From an uncultured Dysgonomonas sp. (GTDB lineage Bacteria; Bacteroidota; Bacteroidia; Bacteroidales; Dysgonomonadaceae), in assembly GCF_934668725.1 (NCBI RefSeq), contig NZ_CAKUOF010000004.1, positions 124,001-188,000 of the forward strand: a DNA stretch of 64,000 nt, in the 5' to 3' direction. The stretch's first letter is position 1; every line of letters starts with the position of its first letter. Made by a program: the position numbers and the translations under genes. Shown here piece by piece: positions 33,136-41,968 of the stretch. The notes beneath the pieces are model-generated. The model saw nothing but the letters and a program-made list of their open reading frames with translations, was not told where the DNA came from and searched no databases.

Positions 33136-34458
33136 ATGAATAATCTCTTTTTTAAGATATCATATTTGCTTTTATGTTCTGTTGTATTACTTTCTTGTAA
33201 GGAAAATAATTCATCCGCAACACTTTTGGTTCAGGCACAAAAGGTGGCGGATAATAATCCTTCGGAAGCTTTATCTTTATTAGATTCTATTAATGTTGAG
33301 GAGCTGAATAAAGATGATTATATGCAGTATATTGTAACTCGTGTACAGGCAAAATTTAAAAATAGCCAGAGTATAGCTAATGATACTTTGATTTTTGAAG
33401 CCCGGGATTATTTTGACACCAAAGAAAATCCGGCTCAGTCTGCTTTAGCTCATTTTTATTCAGGAAATGTATACTACCAAAAGAATATCAAGGGAAAGGC
33501 ACTTAAAAGTTATATAGAAGCCGATGCTTATGCCAATATATCTAAAGATACAATTCTAAAGGCCCGGAGTCAAAACAATATTGGTCATTTGTACTACGAA
33601 CAGGATGTTATGGATAGTGCCATATTTCATTACCGATTGGCATTAGACTGTTATGATAAGGTTAAGAATGCCGATCAACTAAAAATGCAGACCATTTATT
33701 CAATGGGGTCAGCCTTTTATACGAATTATGATTTGGACAGCGCTTATTATTTTTATGACAAAGGTTTACGCTTGGCAAATGAACTGGGAGACAAGAAATA
33801 TCAAGGTATATTTACAAATCACTTGGGAGTGGTTGATCGCGTAAAAGGCAATAATGAGGATGCCCAAATAAAATTACATTCATCGCTTGGACAGACGACG
33901 TCTTGTGTAGATTCTTTACGGATTTATCTGAATCTTTCGAAATTATACAATACCACACAGCAGGTCGATTCTGCACGTTTTTATACAGAACTGCTTAAAA
34001 ACCGGCTATCGGAGATTACAGACAAGAGAATTCTTAAGAGTACCTATGGCTCGTTGTTAGATCATAATAAACAACTTGGTAATTATATCGATGCTTTGCG
34101 TTATGCAGAATTAGAGCTGGAGGTAGGTGAAGATATAAAAGCCGAAAGCCAATTGTTGGAACTTCTGGATGCTGATAAGAAATATGCTCTGGAGCAAAAA
34201 GATAAGCAAATTGATTATTTTCATTCTCAGGTTATTTTCTGGTTGATCATTAGCGGCGTTGTTTTTATTTCGTTATTAATGCTGTCTATATGTTTATTAA
34301 AACTAACGAAGAGCCACAAAAAGGAGATAAAATTAAAAGCCGATAAATACCGCAATATAAGGGATCAGTTAATTTCAATGGGAGCTGAATATAAAGATAT
34401 AGAAGCCGAAATAGCTTCTATGTTAGACGAAGAGCCTAATAAAGACAAAGGCGATTAG
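33136..34458 (+). CDS. TPR-repeat membrane protein with lipobox, possible sensor remnant
   Basis: 440 aa with a lipoprotein signal (LLLCSVVLLSC, Cys21), about six TPR units (about 95-330), one transmembrane helix (about 367-389) and a short charged cytoplasmic tail. Bacteroidetes have many proteins of the same layout that continue into a LuxR-type or other DNA-binding domain. Here the tail ends about 50 residues after the helix without a helix-turn-helix, and a strong terminator follows. It may be a sensor whose partner acts separately, or a truncated member. No frameshifted DNA-binding remnant is seen downstream. Confidence 0.75.
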   Translation: MNNLFFKISYLLLCSVVLLSCKENNSSATLLVQAQKVADNNPSEALSLLDSINVEELNKDDYMQYIVTRVQAKFKNSQSIANDTLIFEARDYFDTKENPAQSALAHFYSGNVYYQKNIKGKALKSYIEADAYANISKDTILKARSQNNIGHLYYEQDVMDSAIFHYRLALDCYDKVKNADQLKMQTIYSMGSAFYTNYDLDSAYYFYDKGLRLANELGDKKYQGIFTNHLGVVDRVKGNNEDAQIKLHSSLGQTTSCVDSLRIYLNLSKLYNTTQQVDSARFYTELLKNRLSEITDKRILKSTYGSLLDHNKQLGNYIDALRYAELELEVGEDIKAESQLLELLDADKKYALEQKDKQIDYFHSQVIFWLIISGVVFISLLMLSICLLKLTKSHKKEIKLKADKYRNIRDQLISMGAEYKDIEAEIASMLDEEPNKDKGD

Positions 34459-34492
34459 TTTTATTTTATAATAAAAAGAGTTTGTAATATAT

Positions 34493-34531
34493 AAAGAGGT
34501 TTGAGAATGAAGTTTTCTCAAACCTCTTTTT
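34493..34531 (+). terminator. strong intrinsic terminator after the TPR gene
   Basis: Stem GAGGTTTGAGAA/TTCTCAAACCTC with a loop of TGAAGTT, flanked by AAA and TTTTT, 35 bases past the stop. Confidence 0.9.
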
Positions 34532-34668
34532 CAGTATAGCTATGTTTAGCTGGTGACTCAAAATACAAAGAATTGCTTTCGGAAAATATCAGGTTACATT
34601 ACTGAGTCGATTGCATTTCTTTATCTATAATAATAAGAAAGATATAAACACATTTTCTGAAAATTACT

Positions 34669-34823
34669 AAAAAGGTAACAATGAAGAAACGTGTCACTTT
34701 TGTCACCTTTGTCACCTTTTTATGCTTTTTCTTCAGATTAACAGTATTTTATGAAAGTGACAACTGGATACATATCCATTTATTATAGTGCTTATTTTGT
34801 TACCTTAATGTGTATTTTGTAAC
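34669..34823 (+). repeat. TGTCAC 9-base-period repeat element, copy A
   Basis: Element with AAAAAGGTAACA at its left, three TGTCAC blocks at 34692, 34701 and 34710 (exact 9-base steps), and TTTTGTTACCTTA near its right end, followed by TATTTTGTAAC. The edge sequences GGTAACA and TGTTACC are inverted. A diverged copy lies at 63135-63303. It is in the long gap before ahpC, just upstream of its promoter. The function is unknown. Confidence 0.6.
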
Positions 34824-34913
34824 TTATTATTTTTTACTTGCTTTTGTATTATCAAGAGGAATGTGCCTGTTTTTGACAATCGGTTTTATATAGTTATAAT
34901 CTATAAGTGATAG

Positions 34914-34944
34914 TTTGTTTATAAATAAAAACTATATATCTTTG
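34914..34944 (+). promoter_or_regulatory. promoter of ahpC
   Basis: TTTG at 34914-34917, 19 bases, then TATCTTTG at 34937-34944: a textbook Bacteroidetes promoter. The leader is about 35 bases. Confidence 0.8.
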
Positions 34945-34985
34945 TAGCGTTATAAATGAAATTTATCAACTTAATAATATAAAAC

Positions 34986-35552
34986 ATGGAACCAATTATC
35001 AATTCTCAATTACCGGAATTTAAAGTACAAGCTTATCACAATGGAGCTTTCAAGACAGTAACAAGCGAAGATGTAAAAGGAAAATGGGCAGTTTTCTTTT
35101 TCTATCCCGCAGATTTTACATTTGTGTGTCCTACAGAATTAGTGGACGTTGCAGACAAATACGATCAATTGCAAGCAATGGGTGTTGAAGTATATTCGGT
35201 AAGTACCGATTCTCATTTCGTACACAAAGCATGGCATGATGCATCAGAAACTATCCGTAAAATAAAATACCCTATGCTAGCCGATCCGACAGGTGTATTA
35301 AGCCGTGCATTTGGTGTAATGATCGAGTCAGAAGGAATGGCTTACAGAGGTACATTCTTAGTTAATCCTGAAGGGCAAATCAAAATTGCAGAAATCCATG
35401 ACAATGGTATCGGACGTAATGCTGATGAATTGTTGCGTAAAATTGAGGCAGCTCAGTTTGTAGCTACTCATGATGGTGAAGTATGTCCTGCTAAATGGAA
35501 AAAAGGTGACGAGACTTTAAAACCTAGTATTGATTTGGTCGGAAAGATCTAA
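34986..35552 (+). CDS. ahpC: alkyl hydroperoxide reductase subunit C (typical 2-Cys peroxiredoxin)
   Basis: Cytosolic peroxidase for H2O2 and organic peroxides, 188 aa. Peroxidatic Cys48 is in DFTFVCPTE and resolving Cys167 in EVCPAKW. It pairs with the reductase AhpF downstream. It has a strong own promoter (34914-34944) and a weak terminator before ahpF, so AhpC is likely made in excess of AhpF, as in other bacteria. The OxyR gene that normally controls this pair is not in the window. Confidence 0.97.
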   Translation: MEPIINSQLPEFKVQAYHNGAFKTVTSEDVKGKWAVFFFYPADFTFVCPTELVDVADKYDQLQAMGVEVYSVSTDSHFVHKAWHDASETIRKIKYPMLADPTGVLSRAFGVMIESEGMAYRGTFLVNPEGQIKIAEIHDNGIGRNADELLRKIEAAQFVATHDGEVCPAKWKKGDETLKPSIDLVGKI

Positions 35553-35562
35553 TAAAAAGTAC

Positions 35563-35596
35563 ATTAAGACCGGCAATTACCGGTCTTAATTTTTCA
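35563..35596 (+). terminator. partial terminator between ahpC and ahpF
   Basis: Perfect stem ATTAAGACCGG/CCGGTCTTAAT with a CAATTA loop, then TTTTTC. The T-run after the stem is short, so read-through into ahpF is plausible. Confidence 0.7.
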
Positions 35597-35622
35597 GATA
35601 TCAACTGCTTAAATAACTATTA

Positions 35623-35633
35623 GGTCGAAGACC
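35623..35633 (+). repeat. leader stem-loop element upstream of ahpF
   Basis: GGTC-GAA-GACC, a perfect core, followed by ATTAACCTGAAAAAAATAG and the ATG 21 bases after the stem. Confidence 0.65.
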
Positions 35634-35654
35634 ATTAACCTGAAAAAAATAGAT

Positions 35655-37211
35655 ATGTTAGATTCCTCATTAAAAGAACAATTACGTACTGTATTTGCCG
35701 ATCTTAAGGCTCAATATACATTTGATATAGCTGTTTCCAATCAACACGAAAGCCGTAGCGAATTACTCGAAATGCTTTCTGATGTAGCTTCGTGCTCGGA
35801 TAAAATCACAAGCCAAGTAAACGAAGGCAATGGTCTGGAATTCTCGCTACTGAAAGATGGGGTGAAAACAGGTGTTAAATTTCGTGGTATTCCCAATGGC
35901 CATGAATTTACCTCATTGTTATTGGCTATATTGAATAGCGATGGTAAAGGCAAGAATATTCCCGATGATTTTATTGTCGGTCGTGTAAAAGCATTAAAAG
36001 GACCTATTCGCCTGACTACCTATGTATCGTTGACATGTACAAACTGTCCTGATATTGTTCAGGCACTAAATGTAATGGCTATCCTTAATCCAGAGATTTC
36101 TCATGAAATGGTAGACGGTGCATTGAACCAGGAAGAAGTAGATTCTTTGAAATTGCAAGGTGTTCCTGCTGTATTTGCAGATGGTAAACTGCTTCATGTA
36201 GGAAGAGGCGATTTTGGCGAATTGCTTTCGAAACTAGAAAACCAGTATGGTTCAGACGACCAAAAGATAGAGACCGGTACTACTAAGAATTACGATGTCG
36301 TTGTTGTTGGCGGTGGCCCTGCGGGTGTAGCTGCAGCTATATATTCGGCTCGTAAGGGTTTGACTGTTGCGTTGCTTGCCGAGCGTATGGGTGGGCAGGT
36401 GAAAGAAACTGTCGGTATAGAGAATATGGTTTCTGTACCTAAAACTACAGGCGAAGAACTTGCCAATAATATGAAGTTGCATATAAAAGATTATGCAATT
36501 GATGTATTAGAGCATCGCTTGGTAGAGAAGGTTGAAAACGAAGATGGTAGTAAGATTGTATATACCAATGTAGGCGAAAAATTAATAACTCCTGCCCTGA
36601 TTATTGCTACAGGGGCAAGTTGGCGTAAGCTTAATGTTACAGGAGAATCGGAATACATAGGAAAAGGTGTTGCCTTCTGTCCCCATTGCGACGGGCCTTT
36701 TTATAAAGGAAAACATGCAGCCGTTGTGGGTGGTGGAAACTCAGGAATAGAAGCTGCTATTGATTTGGCGGGTATTTGCTCTAAAGTAACTGTTTTCGAA
36801 TTTCTGGATGAACTGAAGGCTGATAAAGTTTTACAGGAAAAAGCCAGAAGCCTTCCTAATGTGGAGATTATACTAAGTTCTCAAACTACTGAGGTTGTAG
36901 GGAATGGAGATAAGGTTACAGGCATTCGGGTAAAAAACCGTAATACTGAACAGGAACGTGTTGTTGAGTTGGATGGTATCTTTGTTCAGATCGGTTTAGC
37001 AGCTAACAGTTCGGTGTTCAAAGGCTTGGTAAGTATGAATCGTTTTGGAGAAATTGAAGTTGATGCTCATTGCCGTACAGATGTACCCGGTATATATGCT
37101 GCGGGCGATGTAACAACAGTTCCGTACAAACAAATTATAATAGCGATGGGAGAGGGTGCAAAAGCTTCGCTTTCGGCCTTCGAAGATCGTATCAGAGGAG
37201 TTCTTTCTTAA
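35655..37211 (+). CDS. ahpF: alkyl hydroperoxide reductase subunit F
   Basis: NADH-dependent flavoprotein that re-reduces AhpC, 518 aa. The N-terminal tandem thioredoxin-fold domain has the redox pair TCTNCPD (C128, C131). The C-terminal thioredoxin-reductase-like part has the FAD loop VVGGGPAG (about 216), the pair FCPHCDG (about C342, C345) and the second nucleotide motif VGGGNSG. All key residues are present. Confidence 0.97.
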   Translation: MLDSSLKEQLRTVFADLKAQYTFDIAVSNQHESRSELLEMLSDVASCSDKITSQVNEGNGLEFSLLKDGVKTGVKFRGIPNGHEFTSLLLAILNSDGKGKNIPDDFIVGRVKALKGPIRLTTYVSLTCTNCPDIVQALNVMAILNPEISHEMVDGALNQEEVDSLKLQGVPAVFADGKLLHVGRGDFGELLSKLENQYGSDDQKIETGTTKNYDVVVVGGGPAGVAAAIYSARKGLTVALLAERMGGQVKETVGIENMVSVPKTTGEELANNMKLHIKDYAIDVLEHRLVEKVENEDGSKIVYTNVGEKLITPALIIATGASWRKLNVTGESEYIGKGVAFCPHCDGPFYKGKHAAVVGGGNSGIEAAIDLAGICSKVTVFEFLDELKADKVLQEKARSLPNVEIILSSQTTEVVGNGDKVTGIRVKNRNTEQERVVELDGIFVQIGLAANSSVFKGLVSMNRFGEIEVDAHCRTDVPGIYAAGDVTTVPYKQIIIAMGEGAKASLSAFEDRIRGVLS

Positions 37212-37229
37212 ATATAGATAGCAGAAAAT

Positions 37230-37262
37230 AATAAAGGTTACCCGGATGGGTAGCCTTTATTT
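37230..37262 (+). terminator. intrinsic terminator of ahpF
   Basis: Stem AATAAAGGTTACCC/GGGTAGCCTTTATT with a GGAT loop and one mismatch. It may also serve the convergent aldo/keto reductase gene. Confidence 0.75.
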
Positions 37263-37322
37263 GCTTATATAGCTGCTTTGGATTATTATATTTATCAACG
37301 CAATAAAAGGGGGACTGCTCCT

Positions 37323-38144
37323 CTAGAAATTAAAATTGTCGGGATCGGAGCCTAAGCGCAAGCTTTTATGCAAAGAACTTATCAGCTTAACTTCGGAGTC
37401 TGTCAATTGAAAATCTGTAATATTCAGGTTTTCGATCTGTCTTTCTTTGTGTACCGATTTGGGTATTACAATTACACCCCGGTCTAAATTCCAGCGAAGA
37501 ACCACTTGTGCTGCGCTTTTATTATACTTCTTAGCTATTTCAATAACTACAGGATTACTTAATACATCCGACTGACCGGCTCCCAGTGGTCCCCATGCTT
37601 CAGGGTATATTCCTTTTTCTTTGCAGTACATGATAAGAGGTTCCTGGCTCAGATAAGGATAACACTCAATCTGATTCACTGCGGGTACTATTTCTGCACT
37701 TTCCAGCAGATCATCCAGATGGTGGGAGTGATAATTACTTACACCTATCGCCTTCACCTTTCCTGCCCGGTAAATCTCTTCCATTTTTTTCCATACACTC
37801 ACATAGGTTCCTCTTACAGGCCAATGCACAAGGTATAAGTCTACATACTCTGTCCCTAGTCGTTTTAGACTTGCATCAAGAGCTTCCCTTACTTTTCCTG
37901 ATCGTTGGTCATCGTTCCAGAGTTTAGTTGTCAGAAAAATTTCGTGACGGGAAATTCCCGAATCTTTAATTGCCTTTCCCACTTCTTCTTCATTTCCATA
38001 AATCATGGCAGTATCTATATGCCTGTATCCAACAGATAAAGCTGTTTTTACGGTTTCGTATGCTATTTTTGCATCGTTCACTCTAAATACACCGATTCCT
38101 ACTGCCGGTATCTTTACTCCATTGTTTAATATAAATTCTTTCAT
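37323..38144 (-). CDS. aldo/keto reductase
   Basis: NADPH-dependent carbonyl reductase, 273 aa, the AKR5-like prokaryotic group. The catalytic tetrad is recognisable: Asp in HIDTAMIYGNE with its Tyr four to five residues on, Lys in TTKLWN, His in LVHWP. The cofactor loop VIPKSVHKERQIENL is present. The substrate cannot be named. Methylglyoxal or lactaldehyde reduction are possibilities because its neighbours handle rhamnose products and oxidative stress, but this is speculative. It is preceded by a leader stem-loop. Confidence 0.88.
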   Translation of the reverse strand: MKEFILNNGVKIPAVGIGVFRVNDAKIAYETVKTALSVGYRHIDTAMIYGNEEEVGKAIKDSGISRHEIFLTTKLWNDDQRSGKVREALDASLKRLGTEYVDLYLVHWPVRGTYVSVWKKMEEIYRAGKVKAIGVSNYHSHHLDDLLESAEIVPAVNQIECYPYLSQEPLIMYCKEKGIYPEAWGPLGAGQSDVLSNPVVIEIAKKYNKSAAQVVLRWNLDRGVIVIPKSVHKERQIENLNITDFQLTDSEVKLISSLHKSLRLGSDPDNFNF

Positions 38145-38158
38145 ATATATTACTGTTA

Positions 38159-38171
38159 AGGTCTCAGACCT
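38159..38171 (-). repeat. leader stem-loop element upstream of the aldo/keto reductase
   Basis: In gene direction AGGTC-TGA-GACCT, then TAACAGTAATATAT, and the ATG 14 bases later. Perfect five-pair stem. Confidence 0.7.
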
Positions 38172-38709
38172 ATTAGTTATTTAGGTAAGTTCGATATATA
38201 AAGCTAAAGTAAGGTAGTTATATATGTATGTATTGCTTGCTTATTTAGTATCGGCTAAGATTTATAAATATAACAATTATTATATTCTTTAGTTTATAGT
38301 TGCGCTGTTTCTGTTTATTAATATGATAAAAATAAGACTGTTTTCAATTAACCGACCGGTGATTTCTAATGGCTTTTCTTTAAGTATAATCCGGCTATAC
38401 TTTTTAGATTTAGTAAAGTAATAATAAAAGCAAAACCTTAAAAAGATATTCGTCTATTAGGACAAATTCTTAATGATTAATCTCAATATATATAATTATA
38501 GCGAATTCAGATCACTATATATTTGTAATCAAGATGCCGTAACTTCATTCCGAAAAGTATATGGATTCGTATTTTCGAGAGTGCAGTTAACTCAATTAAC
38601 CTTGAAATCTGATTTTTTTCTGCATATAAACGTATGTATTTAAACTATTAACCTGATATCTATTGTCTTCTAAAATAGTTTTTAAACCTTAACTATAAAT
38701 TGTAATATC
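38172..38709. other. long regulatory intergenic region before the SusCD operon
   Basis: No gene is seen. It holds a -7 box (38518-38525), an inverted repeat GTTAA-CTCAA-TTAAC at about 38586-38600 inside the leader, and a leader of about 180 bases before susC that ends with AAACCTTAACTATAAATTG. Sus-type operons are usually switched by hybrid two-component or sigma/anti-sigma proteins. None is nearby, so these sites may bind a distant regulator. Confidence 0.45.
38518..38525 (+). promoter_or_regulatory. putative -7 promoter box of the SusCD operon
   Basis: TATATTTG, an exact TAnnTTTG. No clear -33 TTTG is present, as often seen for promoters needing an activator. Confidence 0.5.
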
Positions 38710-41700
38710 ATGAAAAGATGTGTGAAAAAGTGTGAGAAACTTTTCTGTTTTAGATTTTTACTTCTCCTCATTTCTTTTTCTCTGACAGGCAATATGGTTT
38801 ATGCTCAAAATGGCATTACCATAACTGGAACAGTGAAAGATAATATCGGAGAATTGCCGGGTGTAAGTGTTACCATAAAAGGTACTACATCGGGTGTCTT
38901 TACAGATATTGATGGAAATTTTAGCCTCTCGGTACCTAATGACAAGTCGGTGCTAGTTTTTTCTTTTATTGGTTATGAAACACAAACGATTCCCATAGGC
39001 AGTGCCCGGAAACTCGATGTTGTGATGGTATCTGATGACAAAGCATTGGATGAAGTTGTAGTTATTGGCTATGGTACTGTAAGAAAGCGAGACCTGACGG
39101 GTGCAACAGGTTCGGTTAAAGGTTCTCAAATTGCACAAATACCTGTAACTACAGCGGCACAAGCCATTACGGGGAAAATTGCTGGGGTAAACGTCGTTAC
39201 ACAAAGTGGTGCGCCCGGTGCCAATATTAATATTACGGTTCGTGGGGGTACTTCGGTTACTCAATCTACAAGTCCGTTATATATTGTAGATGGTTTTCAG
39301 ATGGAAAATGGATTACAGATGGTTGATATTAACGATATTGAATCGATTGATGTTATGAAAGATGCATCAGCTACGGCTATATATGGAGCACGAGGATCGA
39401 ATGGAGTTATACTTATTACGACTAAATCGGGTAAAAGTGGAAAGACTGAAGTTAATTACAACACATTTGTCAGTTTTGAGAAATTAGGCAAAAAGTTGAA
39501 CCTGTTAAATGTTTCGGAATATGTAAAGTATCAATATGAGTTTCAAACTTTAGCCGGAAACGAAGAAAAATGGGCAAGTATGTTTGGTGGTAATACTGCC
39601 GATCCAGATTTTTTTACCGGAGCCTTTGGGCGTATTTCCAGTGAGTATGGAAATCGCGAAGGTATTGATTGGCAAGATGAAGTTTTTGGTGGAACTGCCA
39701 TTCTTCAAAACCACAACTTGAGTATTACGGGTGGTACCGAGAAAACGAGGTTTATGCTTAGCTACAATTATACAGGACAGGATGGTCTATTGGATAAATC
39801 GGGCTATAACAGAAACAGTGTACGTACAAAAATAAATCATCAAATAAGTAAGCGTATTCGCATGGACTTTGGAGCTAATCTTCAATCTACCAATGTTGAG
39901 GGAGGAGGCTCTTTAGGTGGAATGCTTAAGATGTCTATTCTACAGCCGGTTACGGGAGGTATACGTTTTACGAATGAGCAAATGTTGCATACCGATTTGG
40001 GAGACGAGATGTTAGCCATAGATTCGCAATATGATATTTCTAATCCGCTTATAACCAATGATGCTGTTACTCAAAATAAATATACCAGAGAGGCTACTGT
40101 AAATTTGGGGCTGGAGGTCGATATTCTTAAAGATCTTACTTTTCGTACAGCAGGAAGTTACTATTGGAGACAAGTACGCAATGACTATTGGGACGATGGG
40201 CGTACTCGTGCTGCCCAGGTTAATAAAGGTCCATGGGGGAAACGTAATAATGCCGAAAAATTGAATTGGCAGATAACAAATACCCTTTCGTGGAAGAAAA
40301 ATTTCGGATTGCATAATATAAATGCAATGTTAGGGCAAGAAACGATGTATATTGAAACCATGAAGCTGGATAACTCTTATTATGAATTTCCGCAAAGTAA
40401 TTTTGGCTTGAATGATGTGAATATGGCCAAAAGATCGACTTACAATTCAGACAAGGCCCGTGAAGGTTTAGTATCGGTTTTCGGACGTGTTATGTATAAT
40501 TATGCAGATCGGTATCTGCTAACAGGTACTCTGCGTGGCGATGGTACAAGTAAATTCATAAAAGGAAAGCAATGGGGAATGTTGCCTTCTGCTTCTGCTG
40601 CATGGCGAATTTCGGAAGAAGCTTTTATGAAAGAATTGGATATATTTGACCAACTGAAAGTGCGTATAGGCTATGGTACTACAGGCAATTGCAATATTGA
40701 TGACAATATGTTTAGGACCAGTTACGGTTCTACTCTGTATTCTATGAATAATGCAATAGTTAATGGTTTGAAGCCCGGAGATAAGCTGGGAAACAAACTC
40801 TTGAAATGGGAACAAACAACTTCTACCAATATTGGTTTGGATATCTCGATTCTTAGAGGACGGGTAAGTCTTACCGCCGATTATTACAATAATGTATCTG
40901 ATAATTTGTTGATTGAAAATCAAATTCCAACATCCTCAGGTTATAAAACGCAATTTCAAAACTCAGCATCTATTCGCAATAGAGGATTCGAGTTTGTATT
41001 AAATACTGTGAATGTTGCATCTAAAGATTTTACCTGGACTACTGACTTTAATATATCATTCAATAGGTCTAAAGTATTAAGATTGTTTTCTGATGATATC
41101 ACATATTGGAGAAAAAATTACGAATCACGTGTTGATTTTTGGATTGAAGAAGGAAAGCCATTAGGGCAGTTCTATGGCTATAAATATGATGGTGTATATA
41201 CTACTGATGACTTTAATCAGAATGCAGATGGAACATACACTTTAAAAGATGGAGTTCCTTATCTGAAAGGTAAAAAGGTATCGACAATTAAACCTGGAGA
41301 TGTAAAGTACAAAACAACTGCCGGACAAACAGATGCGAATGGAAATCCGGTTTGGTCTACCGACGATCGTACGATAATAGGAAGTTCAGAACCCAAGTTC
41401 ACAGGCGGAATGGTAAATACATTTATGTATAAAGGATTTGATCTTAGCGTGTTTTTTACATTCTCTTCGGGTAATGAAGTCTTTAATATGAATGCTCAAC
41501 GTTTTATAGGCCCGTATTTGCCCAATCAGAATTCATTATCAATAATGAATGACCGTTTTGCATTAATAGATCCTGCCACAGGAAAAGAAACTACAAGTTT
41601 AGCCCGTTTAGCTGAATTGAATCCCAATCAATATGCAAATGATGCTTTATGGAGTATAAACTCCGATAATAAAATTGCTATTACAGATGCCTTGGATTAT

Positions 41701-41955
41701 TATTTGGAAGATGCTTCTTTTCTTCGTTTGAATACAATAACACTCGGCTATTCTTTACCTAAACCATTGCTTAAGAAAGCTTGGATAAATAATGCACGCT
41801 TATATTTTACTTTAAATAATATCCATACGTTTACTAACTATTCAGGTTATGATCCAGAAGTATCATCCACCGAAAGCCTGTTGACAAGAGGAGTTGATAA
41901 TTCGGCCTATCCCCGATCTAAAAGTTATGTTATTGGTTTAAATCTAACCTTTTAA
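38710..41955 (+). CDS. SusC-like TonB-dependent outer-membrane transporter
   Basis: Outer-membrane barrel importing oligosaccharides with TonB energy, 1081 aa. A signal peptide (about 1-33) is followed by a carboxypeptidase-D-like domain (37-108), the TonB box DEVVVIGYG (114-122), a plug domain (IMKDASATAIYGARGSNGV-type segment near 215-235, seen here as VMKDASATAIYGARGSNGV) and a 22-strand barrel ending in an aromatic residue (LNLTF). There is no N-terminal sigma-regulatory extension, so control by anti-sigma is unlikely. It pairs with the SusD gene 13 bases on. The pectin-active enzymes downstream suggest rhamnogalacturonan fragments as cargo. Confidence 0.95.
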   Translation: MKRCVKKCEKLFCFRFLLLLISFSLTGNMVYAQNGITITGTVKDNIGELPGVSVTIKGTTSGVFTDIDGNFSLSVPNDKSVLVFSFIGYETQTIPIGSARKLDVVMVSDDKALDEVVVIGYGTVRKRDLTGATGSVKGSQIAQIPVTTAAQAITGKIAGVNVVTQSGAPGANINITVRGGTSVTQSTSPLYIVDGFQMENGLQMVDINDIESIDVMKDASATAIYGARGSNGVILITTKSGKSGKTEVNYNTFVSFEKLGKKLNLLNVSEYVKYQYEFQTLAGNEEKWASMFGGNTADPDFFTGAFGRISSEYGNREGIDWQDEVFGGTAILQNHNLSITGGTEKTRFMLSYNYTGQDGLLDKSGYNRNSVRTKINHQISKRIRMDFGANLQSTNVEGGGSLGGMLKMSILQPVTGGIRFTNEQMLHTDLGDEMLAIDSQYDISNPLITNDAVTQNKYTREATVNLGLEVDILKDLTFRTAGSYYWRQVRNDYWDDGRTRAAQVNKGPWGKRNNAEKLNWQITNTLSWKKNFGLHNINAMLGQETMYIETMKLDNSYYEFPQSNFGLNDVNMAKRSTYNSDKAREGLVSVFGRVMYNYADRYLLTGTLRGDGTSKFIKGKQWGMLPSASAAWRISEEAFMKELDIFDQLKVRIGYGTTGNCNIDDNMFRTSYGSTLYSMNNAIVNGLKPGDKLGNKLLKWEQTTSTNIGLDISILRGRVSLTADYYNNVSDNLLIENQIPTSSGYKTQFQNSASIRNRGFEFVLNTVNVASKDFTWTTDFNISFNRSKVLRLFSDDITYWRKNYESRVDFWIEEGKPLGQFYGYKYDGVYTTDDFNQNADGTYTLKDGVPYLKGKKVSTIKPGDVKYKTTAGQTDANGNPVWSTDDRTIIGSSEPKFTGGMVNTFMYKGFDLSVFFTFSSGNEVFNMNAQRFIGPYLPNQNSLSIMNDRFALIDPATGKETTSLARLAELNPNQYANDALWSINSDNKIAITDALDYYLEDASFLRLNTITLGYSLPKPLLKKAWINNARLYFTLNNIHTFTNYSGYDPEVSSTESLLTRGVDNSAYPRSKSYVIGLNLTF

Positions 41956-41968
41956 TGAATAAACAAAC

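Noticed and set aside
34692..34715. TGTCAC repeats as a CRISPR or an origin iteron set
   Set aside because: Only three 9-base units, no spacers, and no replication gene nearby.
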